From assembly GCA_033296885.1 (NCBI GenBank), contig MU863974.1:62001-126000 (forward strand): DNA of 64,000 bases. The letters are read 5' to 3'. This DNA comes from Triangularia verruculosa (lineage: Eukaryota; Ascomycota; Sordariomycetes; Sordariales; Podosporaceae). Position numbers and translations under genes: made by a program. Within the stretch, counting starts at the first letter, position 1, and each line of letters starts with the position of its first letter. The notes below the pieces were generated by a model that ran no database searches, was not told where the DNA came from, and was given only the letters and a program-made list of their open reading frames with translations. Positions 55,207 through 64,000 of this stretch are shown one piece after another.

Positions 55207-57007
55207 GAGCAAAACCCCTTTCTTCAAGAGTGTTCTGGGCATGGTTACAAAGGAAGTTATATCGATTAGGAGATCGACTGGATTATTTCTGCCGGCACTG
55301 TCTGCTTTTGCTTTTGGTTGGTCAATATCACTCTCAAGGGTTCTTTTTGGATGACCTCGTTTACCACGGCGCTTCTACTTCCAGTCGCATTGCTCCCTTT
55401 CAGAATTCTACAATGGGTGGGCTTGGTCGCCATCGGAGTTATTCTTTGGGGCATGTGGGTGCCTGTCGGCTTCCTTTTCTGGGCGATTTTGTGTCGGTAG
55501 CGACCTGCTTAACTATTGTGCCAAATCATTTCATTTCAGTTTTCTGTACTATAGGGATTCTTTGACAGCGACAGGAAGGGAAATTGGTCTAGTGATGGGG
55601 TGGTGGGCTGACCAGGAATGACATATATTTTTACGAAACGCCTCGACTTATCACACTTATCACCCAATCCTTTCACATGGCGTCCGGGAAACTGCAGCGA
55701 GAAAAACGGCTTGTCACGGACTTCCGAGTCTAGGCGCTTGGGCCAAATGTTCCGGAAGAGGTCCCCGGCTCCGGTGAGCGGAGTATCATATGCAAGAGAC
55801 GAGAACAAATCACGGCGATATCGAAGCAGTTAGGACATGAAGTGCTTGCGGTCCAGACCTCTTTCGGTCTCGGAATGGACCCCGAATTTCCCCACAGAGA
55901 GTTGCATAGGCGCAAAATGCAACTTGCAAAAATTTACTGGGCTTTAACTGGGTTGCCAAAAGATAAGGCTTGTGGTCCGGGAAGCCTATGTTGCATCGGC
56001 AGAGACGCGGACAGGGTTCTAATAGGATGTTTTTGATAGAGATATCGACAGCCATAAGTCTGGGGAAAAGGAATATGTGCGTGACGCTAGCACTTGAAAA
56101 AAGAAAGGCTCACGATAGGGTTTTTTCTGGGGGGGCGCGTGATCAACACCATAGGATCTGGACCTGCCAGCGTGGATTCGGCTTGTTCCATTTTCTTTGT
56201 TGGCCACAGGTTCGGGACTCTTCACCGCCGCTTTTTACGAGAAAAGTTTCACAAGCCGCAACGATAGCTTCCATGAGGTTCCCCCCTAGAGTGGTCTGGC
56301 TCTTTTTGAAAATGATTGTGACAGCGGCCAACGCCAAGGATAACACCAACACAGCGAGATCGCAGGTTCCACATGTCTTCTTTCCCTCGTCTGATGGTTT
56401 TGCTGCTTGCATTGCAGCGGTCCCCCGCGCTCTTCCTTTTCTTCTGGTGTGCGCATTGACAGCTTGACAGGAGGTGTGCTTTAGTAATAAATGGAGAATG
56501 TGTCTCCTTTTCCTCTCTCTCTGCTTTTTCTCATCCCGTCTCTCGATGGCGCAATAGTTATCGGTAAGCATTCCCACCACCCATTGCGTCAACGAAGCGG
56601 TTGCGTGATCTTGCGAATATCGATTTCCCTTCCACATTGACGTCCCATCAACGTTTATACAACCCCCCCTCTCACGTTCTTCGTGGGGGTTTCTCTTTCC
56701 GTTTTTTGGTCTTCTTTTTACTCGGTTTGTTTTGGTTTCCCCACGGAAAGGAAAACAAGAACGACGCCACCATCGACATCAAAAAAGAAGTTATTGCCTA
56801 TTCGGTCCACTTACACGCCGTGGGAGTTTCCTGATCTTGATATTGGGGATTCTTGGCGAGGATTCCTGTCTTTCTAGAGGGTCACCACCACATCTCGCAG
56901 GGCTGAGTTGCCTTGCTTCTACGTGGGAGAAGGAGACCAACCCCCAAATTTGCACTCATCTTGAGATCTTACTCGTTGAAGATACACACACGCACACACA
57001 CGCCATC
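55207..57007. other. 1.8-kb intergenic region MPDU1 / choline sulfatase
   Basis: Same-direction neighbours. No coding frame with recognisable features. The 500 bp before the sulfatase start are pyrimidine-rich, as in fungal promoters and leaders, with a short (CA)n run at 56987-57001. Confidence 0.5.
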
Positions 57008-59030
57008 ATGTCCCCAGATATCAACTCCCTCCCCGGGGCTGACAGTAGCAGCTCCCCAACACCACCACCACCACCACCAATCAACACTACCCGAGGAGCA
57101 TCCAATGGCCACTCCCACAACCCCTTCCCCAACCACAACCATGCCGAGAAACAACCCAACATACTCTACATCATGGCCGACCAGCTTGCCGCCCCACTCC
57201 TCAGGATGTACAACCCCCACTCCCAAATCCTCACCCCCAACCTCGACCGCCTCGCGGCCAAATCAGTCCAGTTCGACTCGGCCTACTGTCCCTCCCCTCT
57301 ATGCGGGCCCTCCCGCATGTCGATGATCACGGGTCAGTTACCCATGAAGATCGGGGCGTACGACAATGCCGCGCAGATGGCGAGCGACGTCCCCACGTAT
57401 GCGCATTACCTGAGGCTGAAGGGGTACCACACGGTGCTGGCGGGGAAGATGCACTTTGTGGGGGACCAGCTGCACGGGTACGAGACCAGGCTGACGAGCG
57501 ATATCTACCCGGGGGACTTTGGGTGGGTGCCGAATTGGGAGCTGGGAGAGGAGGAGAGGCTGGAGTGGTATCACAATGCGAGCAGTATTTTGCAGGCGGG
57601 GACGTGTGTGAGGAGCAATCAGCTAGATTATGACGAGGAGGTTATGTATAGGAGTAAACAGTTTTTGTATGATTGGGTTAGGGAAGGGGAGGGGAAGAGG
57701 CCGTTTGCGTTGACGGTGAGTGACACGCTTTCAGTTTGGGAGGGGAGGGACCCCCACGGACCTGACCTGACCCGGGCGGGTGGTTCGATATGTCATGTTG
57801 ATATCATCACCCGGGGTTTGCATGATTCCCCCCGCATATTCCGGCTGGTTTAGTGGCCCGTTGGGGTAGCAGAGGGGTCAGGCACGGGGGTGTGATTGGG
57901 TCTTTTTTTTTTTTTTTACAACAAGGGAACTAACGGTTTGATTGATAGGTTTCTTTAACGCACCCCCACGATCCTTACACCATTGAGGAGAAGTACTGGG
58001 ATCTGTACGAAGGAGTTGATATCGACTTGCCGAAAGTCAGCATCCCCCAGGAGGAACAGGACCCCCACTCGAAACGTCTGCTCAAGGTCTGCGACCTGTG
58101 GGACAACCCGTTTAGCGATGAGCAGATCAAGCGGGCACGCAGGGCTTACTATGGCGCCGTGTCATATGTCGACGACTGCATCGGGCAGCTCCTTACTCTC
58201 CTGAAACAGCTCAAACTCGAGGACGACACTATTGTGATCTTTTCGGGTGACCATGGGGATATGCTGGGTGAGCGTGGGCTGTGGTACAAGATGTCGTATT
58301 TTGAGAGCTCGGTGAGGGTGCCGTTGTTGGTGAGCCATCCCAAGCAGTTCGAGCCGAGGAGGGTGAGGCAGAATGTGAGCACACTGGATATTCTGCCTAC
58401 GATGTGCGACTTGGTCGGGACGAAACCCTGGCCGCTGTTACCAATGGATGGAAGGAGTTTGCTGCCGCATCTAGAGGGACGGAGTGAGGAGGGACACGAC
58501 GAGGTTTTTGCCGAGTATACGGGCGAGGGGACGGTCAGGCCGTTGATGATGATCAGAAGGGGGAAGTGGAAGTATATTACTTGCCCGGCGGATGGGAGCC
58601 AGTTGTTTGATTTACTGGCGGATCCGTTGGAGCTGAAGGATTTGGTCAAGGACGGGGCGGTGAGGACGGATGGGGAGGTGAAGGAGGTTTTTGAGGGGCT
58701 TGAGAGGGAGGCGAGGGAGAAGTGGGATTTTGAGGGGATCACGAAGGAGGTGCTGCATAGCCAGAGGAAGAGGAGGTTGGTGTGGGGGGCGTTGACGAAG
58801 GGGAGGTTTGAGAGCTGGGATTACAACCCGATTGATGATGGGAGGGAGAAGTAAGTTGTGTTTGATCTTTTGTTGAGAGATGTTTGCTGACGTGTTTCGA
58901 TAGGTATATCCGCTCGCATATTCCGCTTGATGACCTCGAGAGACGGGCGCGGTACCCGGCTGTGGATGAGTTTGGACGGGAGACAGGTTCGAAAATCGTG
59001 GCTGATCAAGCTGGCTCTCACGGACAGTAA
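57008..59030 (+). CDS. Choline sulfatase
   Basis: Exons 57008-57715, 57949-58850, 58904-59030; introns 233 and 53 bp; 578 residues. The N-terminus is Ser/Pro/His-rich (with PPPPPP), then the sulfatase core starts at NILYIMADQLAAPLL. The active-site signature is CPSPLCGPSRMSMITGQLP, in which the cysteine of C-x-P-x-R is converted to formylglycine in this enzyme class; the metal site DHGDMLGERG and VSLTHPHDPY follow. The choline-sulfatase-specific C-terminus (ESWDYNPIDD, SHIPLDDLERRARYP) is present. The enzyme splits choline-O-sulfate into choline and sulfate, used as a sulfur store by fungi and normally derepressed on sulfur limitation. The first intron is long and carries a T-run at 57903-57917. 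No signal peptide is seen, in line with a cytosolic enzyme. Confidence 0.95.
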
Positions 59031-59950
59031 GTCAGTCAGGCATCGATGATGGGGAAATGATACACGAGGCGTCATGGGTTTCAAGGCATTGGTATTGAGC
59101 GAGCGAGCGAGCTAGGTAGCATTGCTCTTTGGTAGCTTCTTTTACTGGTTATGAAAATACATCAATGCTCTGTGGTATATACCTATATCATGTCCCTTCA
59201 GCTCCTTCCAACAACCGCCCACGCACCCTATACGGTAACTGGAATGGCCGGATAGTCCAACGGGCTGGTCACCACCCTCACACCAAGGCAGCGGTTGGCT
59301 GGTAAGCTTCCAGTGCTTTATAAACTAAGCTGCAGCAGTAGCACTTGTCGAGACCTTCTCTGGTCAACTGGTGCGATTGGCTAGCTCTGATGCTTCTTGA
59401 GAACCCCAAGTTAAATCCCAAGGGAGATGTCGCCGACGTTCGAATCAGGATTTCAACACACTTCTTTCTTTTTTTTTTTTGCCTTTATTTTATGGATCAT
59501 GCCCTTTTTTTTCCCGAATAATAATCATATATATTGAAAACGCTTCTCTAACATGTATGAGTGCCAAGTTTTTTCTTTTTTGATATTTTATTCTACTTCC
59601 TTTATTTTTCTTCTTTCTCCTACCACTGCGACTCATGGTGTTGAAAGCAACAAGTGAGAACCTTGATGAGCTGCTCCGAAATAAAGTGGGGCTCGAAAGC
59701 TACGCTAGCTGGATAAGGAAGTGACGACCCTGCGCCTGTGCTCAAGCTCCCCCGCGCCCAAGAATCGCGAACTTGGAGCATCACCGATTGCGCCTGTCAA
59801 CTTTCCACTAATCTTGATCGCAACAAACAAATCTTTATTCACATTTCTTCTCCACATAATAATTTACTCTCTCTAAACTCACCAACGCCCCACCACAATC
59901 GCCACCTCTTCGCAATCTTCCAGGTTCACCCCCCCAACATCGAAAACAAT
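59031..59950. other. Intergenic region choline sulfatase / MED8
   Basis: No gene recognised. Poly-T tracts near 59470-59480 and around 59575. A chance tRNA-like promoter pair was considered and rejected. Confidence 0.5.
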
Positions 59951-60900
59951 ATGGCCTCCCTAAACCTCCTCCCCGAAGACCTCAAACACCTCGACCTCCT
60001 CCGCAACCGCCTCGCGACCCTCTCCCTCAATCTCAGCAACGCCCACCGCAACATGGCGCTAACCTACCCCCTCCCCTCGCGAGAGTCCCTCCAGGCGTCG
60101 GCCGCCATCATGCAGACCTCGCTCCGGTCCCTGCAGTCGATCCTGTCCGAAAACACCGAGCTCCTGCAGCGCATCGCCGTGCACCCGTCGACGAACTACC
60201 CCGGGAGAACACAGCTCGATTTTCTTTCGTCGATGCTCCGGAAGAAACCGGAGCCGGAAATCGAGACGAAGATGGAGATGGCGCTGGAAAAGGCGAAGGA
60301 ATCGGGGATTGATGCGTCTACGCTCGTGACGAGGAGGAGGGGAGGGCGTGGGGGTGGAGGCGGGGATGAGGATGATGAGGAGGAGTATGGAGATGGGGAT
60401 GGGGAAGAGGCGGAGGAGGGGGATGAGCCGACGAATGAGCAGTGGGCGGATTGTCTTTATATTTTCGAGGGAAGACTAAGGGATTATATCCAGGTGCAGG
60501 AGGGGAGGAGTTATACGGTGGAGGAGCAGGAGATGGGGGTGGAGAATGTGAGGACGGGGTTGAGGAGGAATTTGTTGGAGGAGGAGGAGAGTGAAGATGA
60601 AAGTGGGGAGGAGGAGGAGAGCGGGGAGGAGGAGGATGATGTGGTTATGATTGATGGGAGCGGTGGGGGGAGGGGGTTGCAGCGGCAGGGGCAGCAGAGG
60701 AGGTATGATGATTTTCTTTCCTTCTTTGATATTGGTTTTTGCTAACGTTATTGCTCGACAACAGTGGGAATACGGGTGTGCAGCCGGAGCATTTGTTTTG
60801 GCTGTATGCTCGGGGTAGGAAGGACTTGCCGTCGAGGATCGAGTTGGAGGCTAATAGGGCGCCTGTGAAGGGGCAGGTTAAGAGGCTTCCTCCGAGGTAG
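59951..60900 (+). CDS. MED8: Mediator subunit 8
   Basis: Exons 59951-60702 and 60765-60900, intron 62 bp; 295 residues. The N-terminal helical part (LLPEDLKHLDLLRNRLATLS, then NMALTYPLPSRESLQASAAI, TSLRSLQSILSENTELLQR) is typical of fungal MED8, as is the VHPSTNYPGRTQ motif. MED8 belongs to the Mediator head, linking activators to RNA polymerase II. The middle carries a basic Gly/Arg patch (TRRRGGRGGGGG) and two long acidic runs of Glu/Asp/Gly (about residues 140-165 and 215-240). Exon 2 supplies the conserved C-terminus (GVQPEHLFWLYARGRKDLP). Phase 2 at the junction keeps the frame. Confidence 0.92.
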
Positions 60901-61046
60901 TGGGGGCTGTTATTTGCATTTTGGGCGTTGGAGATGGTTTATATCATCATGTAGCGTGGGTTATAGGTGTGTGTTTAAGTTTCGATCGGTGTCTATTGTT
61001 GCGAGATGCAGCGATCGTTTTCCACTCTTGGTCAGAATACCTTGCA
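60901..61046. other. Short spacer after MED8
   Basis: 3' UTR of MED8; nothing else seen. Confidence 0.4.
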
Positions 61047-61233
61047 TTAGGCACGGTCAGAGTTCGTGACGCCAAAGACAAGTCCACTGCGGCTGGCCCA
61101 GGAGATCCGGAAGAAGATTTTCCGAGTCTATGATTTTCTTCTCCTTGATCTTCCGCTCGAGCTTCGCTGGGTGATATATACCCAAATCTTGTTCGAGGAG
61201 GGAAACATGGGAGACGGAGCCGTTGAGGAATAG
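61047..61233 (+). pseudogene. Fragment of an F-box-like/2EXR-type gene
   Basis: A 60-codon frame between two stops, without ATG, contains LAQEIRKKIFRVYDF and LPLELRWVIYTQILFEEG. The second string closely follows LPKEIRLEIYTQLLF at the start of the intact gene 450 bp downstream. It is best read as a decayed paralogue or a leftover of a local duplication; no further exon was found. Confidence 0.55.
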
Positions 61234-61683
61234 AATCAGCGAGCTCAAGAAAGTATCGCCGGAGCTTTCATGTGGTGTGAATGTTTGATGACTGAACCGG
61301 GTTGAAGTGGGCTTTTTTGAGTTTTGGTTGCCACCTCGCACCACAAGAAACACAGGAAAAGCTCAACAATTGCAAGTGCTCGTAGTTAATCGAGCACGAG
61401 ATAGGCGCTCTTAGCGCTATCTCTCTATCTCTATGAAGTCGATACATTCTATGCCTGATTTTGTGTTACCCCGCTCAAGCTGTTCCAAGAATCAGGTGCT
61501 CATTGGCCCGCGGCTGGGAGCACAGCTACCTCAGGCAGGCACCCAGATAAGAAAACGGTGTGTGAAGCCGGGATCCTCAATTGCCTTCTTCTTGTACACT
61601 ATTTTGTTTGAACTTCTTTGTCCACACATCGAGAAACAGCTCGGGAATTGCACATCATCGGGTGCTGTACCTAATTCACCGCC

Positions 61684-62610
61684 ATGGTCTTCAACTTCCT
61701 GGCCCTCCCCAAGGAGATCCGGCTTGAGATCTACACCCAGCTGCTCTTCCTGCATCCCGTCTCCTACAAGGAATGGGGAGCCCCCGGGAGTCAAGCACCG
61801 AAGCCATCAACCTGCCTCTTCGAGCCGATGCCAGACGAACACGGCAACATCCCGGCAGGCGTGAAGCTGTTGTCACCGTACAGACCACACGGCTACATCC
61901 CGACCGCGCTCCTGCAGGCTAACCGACAGGTCTACGAGGAATGCCGGATGGTCCCGTTCCGCGAGAACGAGTTTGTGTTTGTGAGGTACTTCCGGTCTGG
62001 GGTGGATCTTGCGCTGGAGTTTGTAAACAAGGTGGCCAAGTCGGAGCTGGAGGAGGTGAGATACCTCCGGATGTACGTGTTTCAAGAAGGCAGGATCATG
62101 GACATTGGGGTGGTGAATCGGTACTCTGATGATCGTACGATTGAAAGGGAATGGGAGGAGCTGTGTGAGCGGTTTGGTGTTGGGGTGAGAGGGCTGAGGT
62201 TGAAGATGTTTCCTTATCCGTTTGTCAAATCTGGGGTTATGAGGAGGATGCGGGATTGGTGGGGGGATGTGTTGGAGGGGTATGCGCCCGAGTCTGATTT
62301 TGAGTCGAGGTATGAGAGGACGGTGTTTGAGCATGAGGTTGAGGAGTGGAGGTGGAGGTGGGTTGATCGTGGGCTGAGAAAGATGGGAGGGTTGAGGCAG
62401 GTGGAGGTGGAGGTGAAGGACCGGGAGGGTGATTTCAGGGAGGACGGGGTGGTTGAGTGGATTAGGAGATTTGATAGGAGGTTGAATGAGGGCAGGGAAG
62501 AAGGGCATAAAGTGAGGGTTATCTGTGTCAAGGAGTCGGAGGAGTCACCGGAGAAGAAGGACTGGGAGGAGTGGGTGCGTGGACAGCTTCGGCGGCAGGT
62601 CCCAGACTAA
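61684..62610 (+). CDS. F-box-like / 2EXR-type fungal protein
   Basis: Intronless, 308 residues. It starts MVFNFLALPKEIRLEIYTQL, the pattern of the fungal 2EXR/F-box-like N-terminus (hydrophobic, LP-x-E-[IL]-R-x-x-I-[YW]), followed by the second conserved element ALLQANRQVYEECRMVPFRE. Such proteins form very large, mostly uncharacterised families in Pezizomycotina; some may be ubiquitin-ligase adaptors. The C-terminal half is Trp/Arg/Glu-rich (DWWGDVLEGYAPESDF, EEWRWRWVDRGLRK) with no known domain. Codon use is normal for this window. A decayed relative lies upstream, and a small inverted-repeat element begins 6 bp after the stop codon, so the element probably provides part of the 3' UTR. Confidence 0.8.
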   Translation: MVFNFLALPKEIRLEIYTQLLFLHPVSYKEWGAPGSQAPKPSTCLFEPMPDEHGNIPAGVKLLSPYRPHGYIPTALLQANRQVYEECRMVPFRENEFVFVRYFRSGVDLALEFVNKVAKSELEEVRYLRMYVFQEGRIMDIGVVNRYSDDRTIEREWEELCERFGVGVRGLRLKMFPYPFVKSGVMRRMRDWWGDVLEGYAPESDFESRYERTVFEHEVEEWRWRWVDRGLRKMGGLRQVEVEVKDREGDFREDGVVEWIRRFDRRLNEGREEGHKVRVICVKESEESPEKKDWEEWVRGQLRRQVPD

Positions 62611-62615
62611 AAAAC

Positions 62616-62725
62616 TGGTACTGCGAAGTGGGAATGCAGTATTTACAGATAACTGATAGGCTGTAAAAGATAGTTAATAGGCCTTTTCTACTATCCTTAG
62701 GGTGTGATCCTGGCTTGCAGTACCA
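62616..62725. mobile_element. MITE-like element, copy 1
   Basis: 110 bp bounded by tggtactgcgaag (62616-62628) and cttgcagtacca (62714-62725), which are inverted complements with one extra base. The interior shares aggccttttctactatccttag-like sequence (62679-62699) with copy 2. It has no coding capacity. Target-site duplication not clear. Confidence 0.55.
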
Positions 62726-62862
62726 ATTATTTGTCCACAACGGGGGCGGGCAGGTTAAGACAGATTAAACATGAGTTAGACAACGGGACATATCGGCTTT
62801 CCATCCTCCCGTCTAGACCGCATCACGCCGTGGACAAGATAACTGATACTACAAGCCAGGAC
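62706..62862. repeat. Inverted repeat joining the two MITE-like copies
   Basis: Two 33-base arms, 62706-62738 and 62830-62862, are inverted complements with few mismatches (shared parts tcctggcttg and ttgtccac), separated by a 91-base spacer. The RNA could form a long hairpin. Confidence 0.65.
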
Positions 62863-62929
62863 CACATATGATATTGCAAAAGGCCTATTTACTATCCTTA
62901 AATGCCCATATTCACACTTTGCAGTGCCA
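62844..62929. mobile_element. MITE-like element, copy 2 (degenerate)
   Basis: Bounded by tgatactacaag (62844-62855) and ctttgcagtgcca (62917-62929), degenerate forms of the copy 1 ends. The interior aggcctatttactatcctta (62881-62900) matches copy 1 at nearly every base. Many transitions separate the copies, so both are old. Confidence 0.5.
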
Positions 62930-64000
62930 ATTCTTTTGTCCATGGAGGCTGGATGAAAGACCGCCAAGCATATTTTGACAAGGGCAGGCTTCTGACGTGT
63001 GCCAAGCCGGTACACGCGTTGAAACATTCTCCGCCGCAGATCTCTGGAGCTTGTTCGCGTCCCAAGAGATGCCACTCCTTGGCAAACAACGACGACTACC
63101 GAGTAATTGGTGAAGTTGCTGTTCTGGACCGCCAGGCATGCAAGCTCTGAGGGGAGAATGGCTCGATATTTTTTTTTATCAAATATCCATCATGAAATCT
63201 TTCAGCTCTCATCCAGCACGAACGTTACCGAAATTTGTGGCCGTAGCGCCCTGTTCAGCTCCCTGTATGTTTCTCACGGTGGCTTGCAGTTTCTCCTGGG
63301 ACCTGCAGGTCAGATCAAGCTTCTCCAAGCAGATCCGTTCCTTTTCATCCCTTGATCCTGGCCAATGCCCCACGGAGTGTTTTGCCCTGGCCTGAGACCG
63401 GGAGAGCTCTACTCTACACCGCCGAATAGGTAACCTCAAGTGAGGCAGGCAATGGGTTCTCAGGTCGTACCTTCTCTTTTGTTTGTTGTTTGCATGTTTA
63501 TTTGCTTGCTACTACACGAAAGGAGAAAGGGAAAACTCGGTGCTGTGATAGGGCAACGGCCGTGGATCAAGCCAAGGATCTGGAACATCTTTTCCAAGCT
63601 CGGTAATCTTTGCCCCAGCCCCTGATTCAGCAAGCCCCCGAACCTGGGAAGTGTCACAAAAACAACGGTGACATGAGACAGATTGGTCCCTGGAGCTAGC
63701 GGCGAGTTTAGCGTGACGGTCAACCGGTTGTACCTTGTCTTCCCCACGCTTTTCGAACACTGCCACTGCCAGGTCCCATCATTCAAAACACATACATTGT
63801 CCTTCCAGCTCAGCTGTTGATGGAGCCTTCGTTCTTTCCTCTCTCCTTGCCTGGGACCTTACTTCGTTGTACACACACACATACACACACATAAGCAGCC
63901 ACCACCTTCCTGTGGCGGCCATTGATTTTTTATTTTGACTTTGACAGTCATTTTCATAACCATCAGTGTATCATCACCATCAATACCACACACACACTCT
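62930..64000. other. Right-edge intergenic region
   Basis: Short open frames on both strands, none with a recognisable domain or a spliced continuation. The end (from about 63780) is pyrimidine-rich with (CA)n runs at 63872-63893 and 63990-63998, as expected upstream of a gene lying beyond the window. Confidence 0.4.

Noticed and set aside
57008..59030. Annotation of the sulfatase as a generic arylsulfatase.
   Set aside because: The C-terminal block with WDYNPIDD and the SPLCGPSR signature are those of choline sulfatases.
59255..59450. A tRNA-gene-like A box (TAGTCCAACGG near 59257) and B box (GTTCGAATC near 59434) followed by a T-run.
   Set aside because: The bases around the B box do not form a T stem, the acceptor stem implied by the A box has no partner, and the spacing would need an intron of over 100 bp.
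63440..63625. A 61-codon plus-strand frame with a hydrophobic stretch near the right edge.
   Set aside because: Too short, no homology recognised, and it overlaps equally long minus-strand frames.

Overview
This is a filamentous ascomycete chromosome segment, most likely from the Sordariales. Genes are packed on both strands and mostly interrupted by one to four short introns (42-77 bp in most cases) with GT(A/G)AGT-like donors and CTAAC/CTGAC branch-like motifs. The gene content is ordinary Pezizomycotina housekeeping. A prion-forming domain of the HET-s type, known best from Podospora and its relatives, supports the placement. Exon borders below were read by eye from splice motifs, reading phase and protein continuity.

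Left third (1-30 kb): an ERD1-like EXS protein cut by the window edge diverges from PEX10. Next come a LYAR-type zinc-finger protein, a BEM46-type alpha/beta hydrolase ending in KDEL, an NFX1/FAP1 zinc-finger protein, a broken gene of an uncharacterised fungal family lying between two copies of a 33-bp direct repeat, a fungal membrane protein, an RMD1/DUF155 protein, a DUF1776 dehydrogenase-like protein, and the cleavage/polyadenylation factor YTH1, which seems to lack its first zinc finger. A quinone-oxidoreductase-like gene follows at 29.3 kb.

Middle (30.5-35.1 kb): an accessory island. In order it holds a 5'-truncated HET-s relative that keeps both amyloid repeats, a tetratricopeptide relic of the kind found at the C-termini of fungal NLR proteins, an intact three-exon gene joining a helical N-terminal region to a retropepsin-like aspartic-protease domain, and an ankyrin-repeat gene with a decayed 5' end. 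This looks like a partly ruined allorecognition/innate-immunity locus with one gene still open, and it is the most interesting part of the window.

Right part (35.9-64 kb): thioredoxin reductase, a full-length ABC-C transporter, the CAF-1 subunit CAC2, an amidase, methionyl-tRNA synthetase, an MPDU1 homologue, choline sulfatase, MED8 and an F-box-like/2EXR-like protein with a decayed relative beside it. Two degenerate copies of a small inverted-repeat element lie directly downstream of that last gene. No rRNA, convincing tRNA or CRISPR was found, and no transposon with its own enzymes. The gaps between genes at 5.4-7.6, 8.9-10.4, 42.4-45.0, 50.1-51.6, 55.2-57.0 and 62.9-64 kb contain nothing I can call as a gene.
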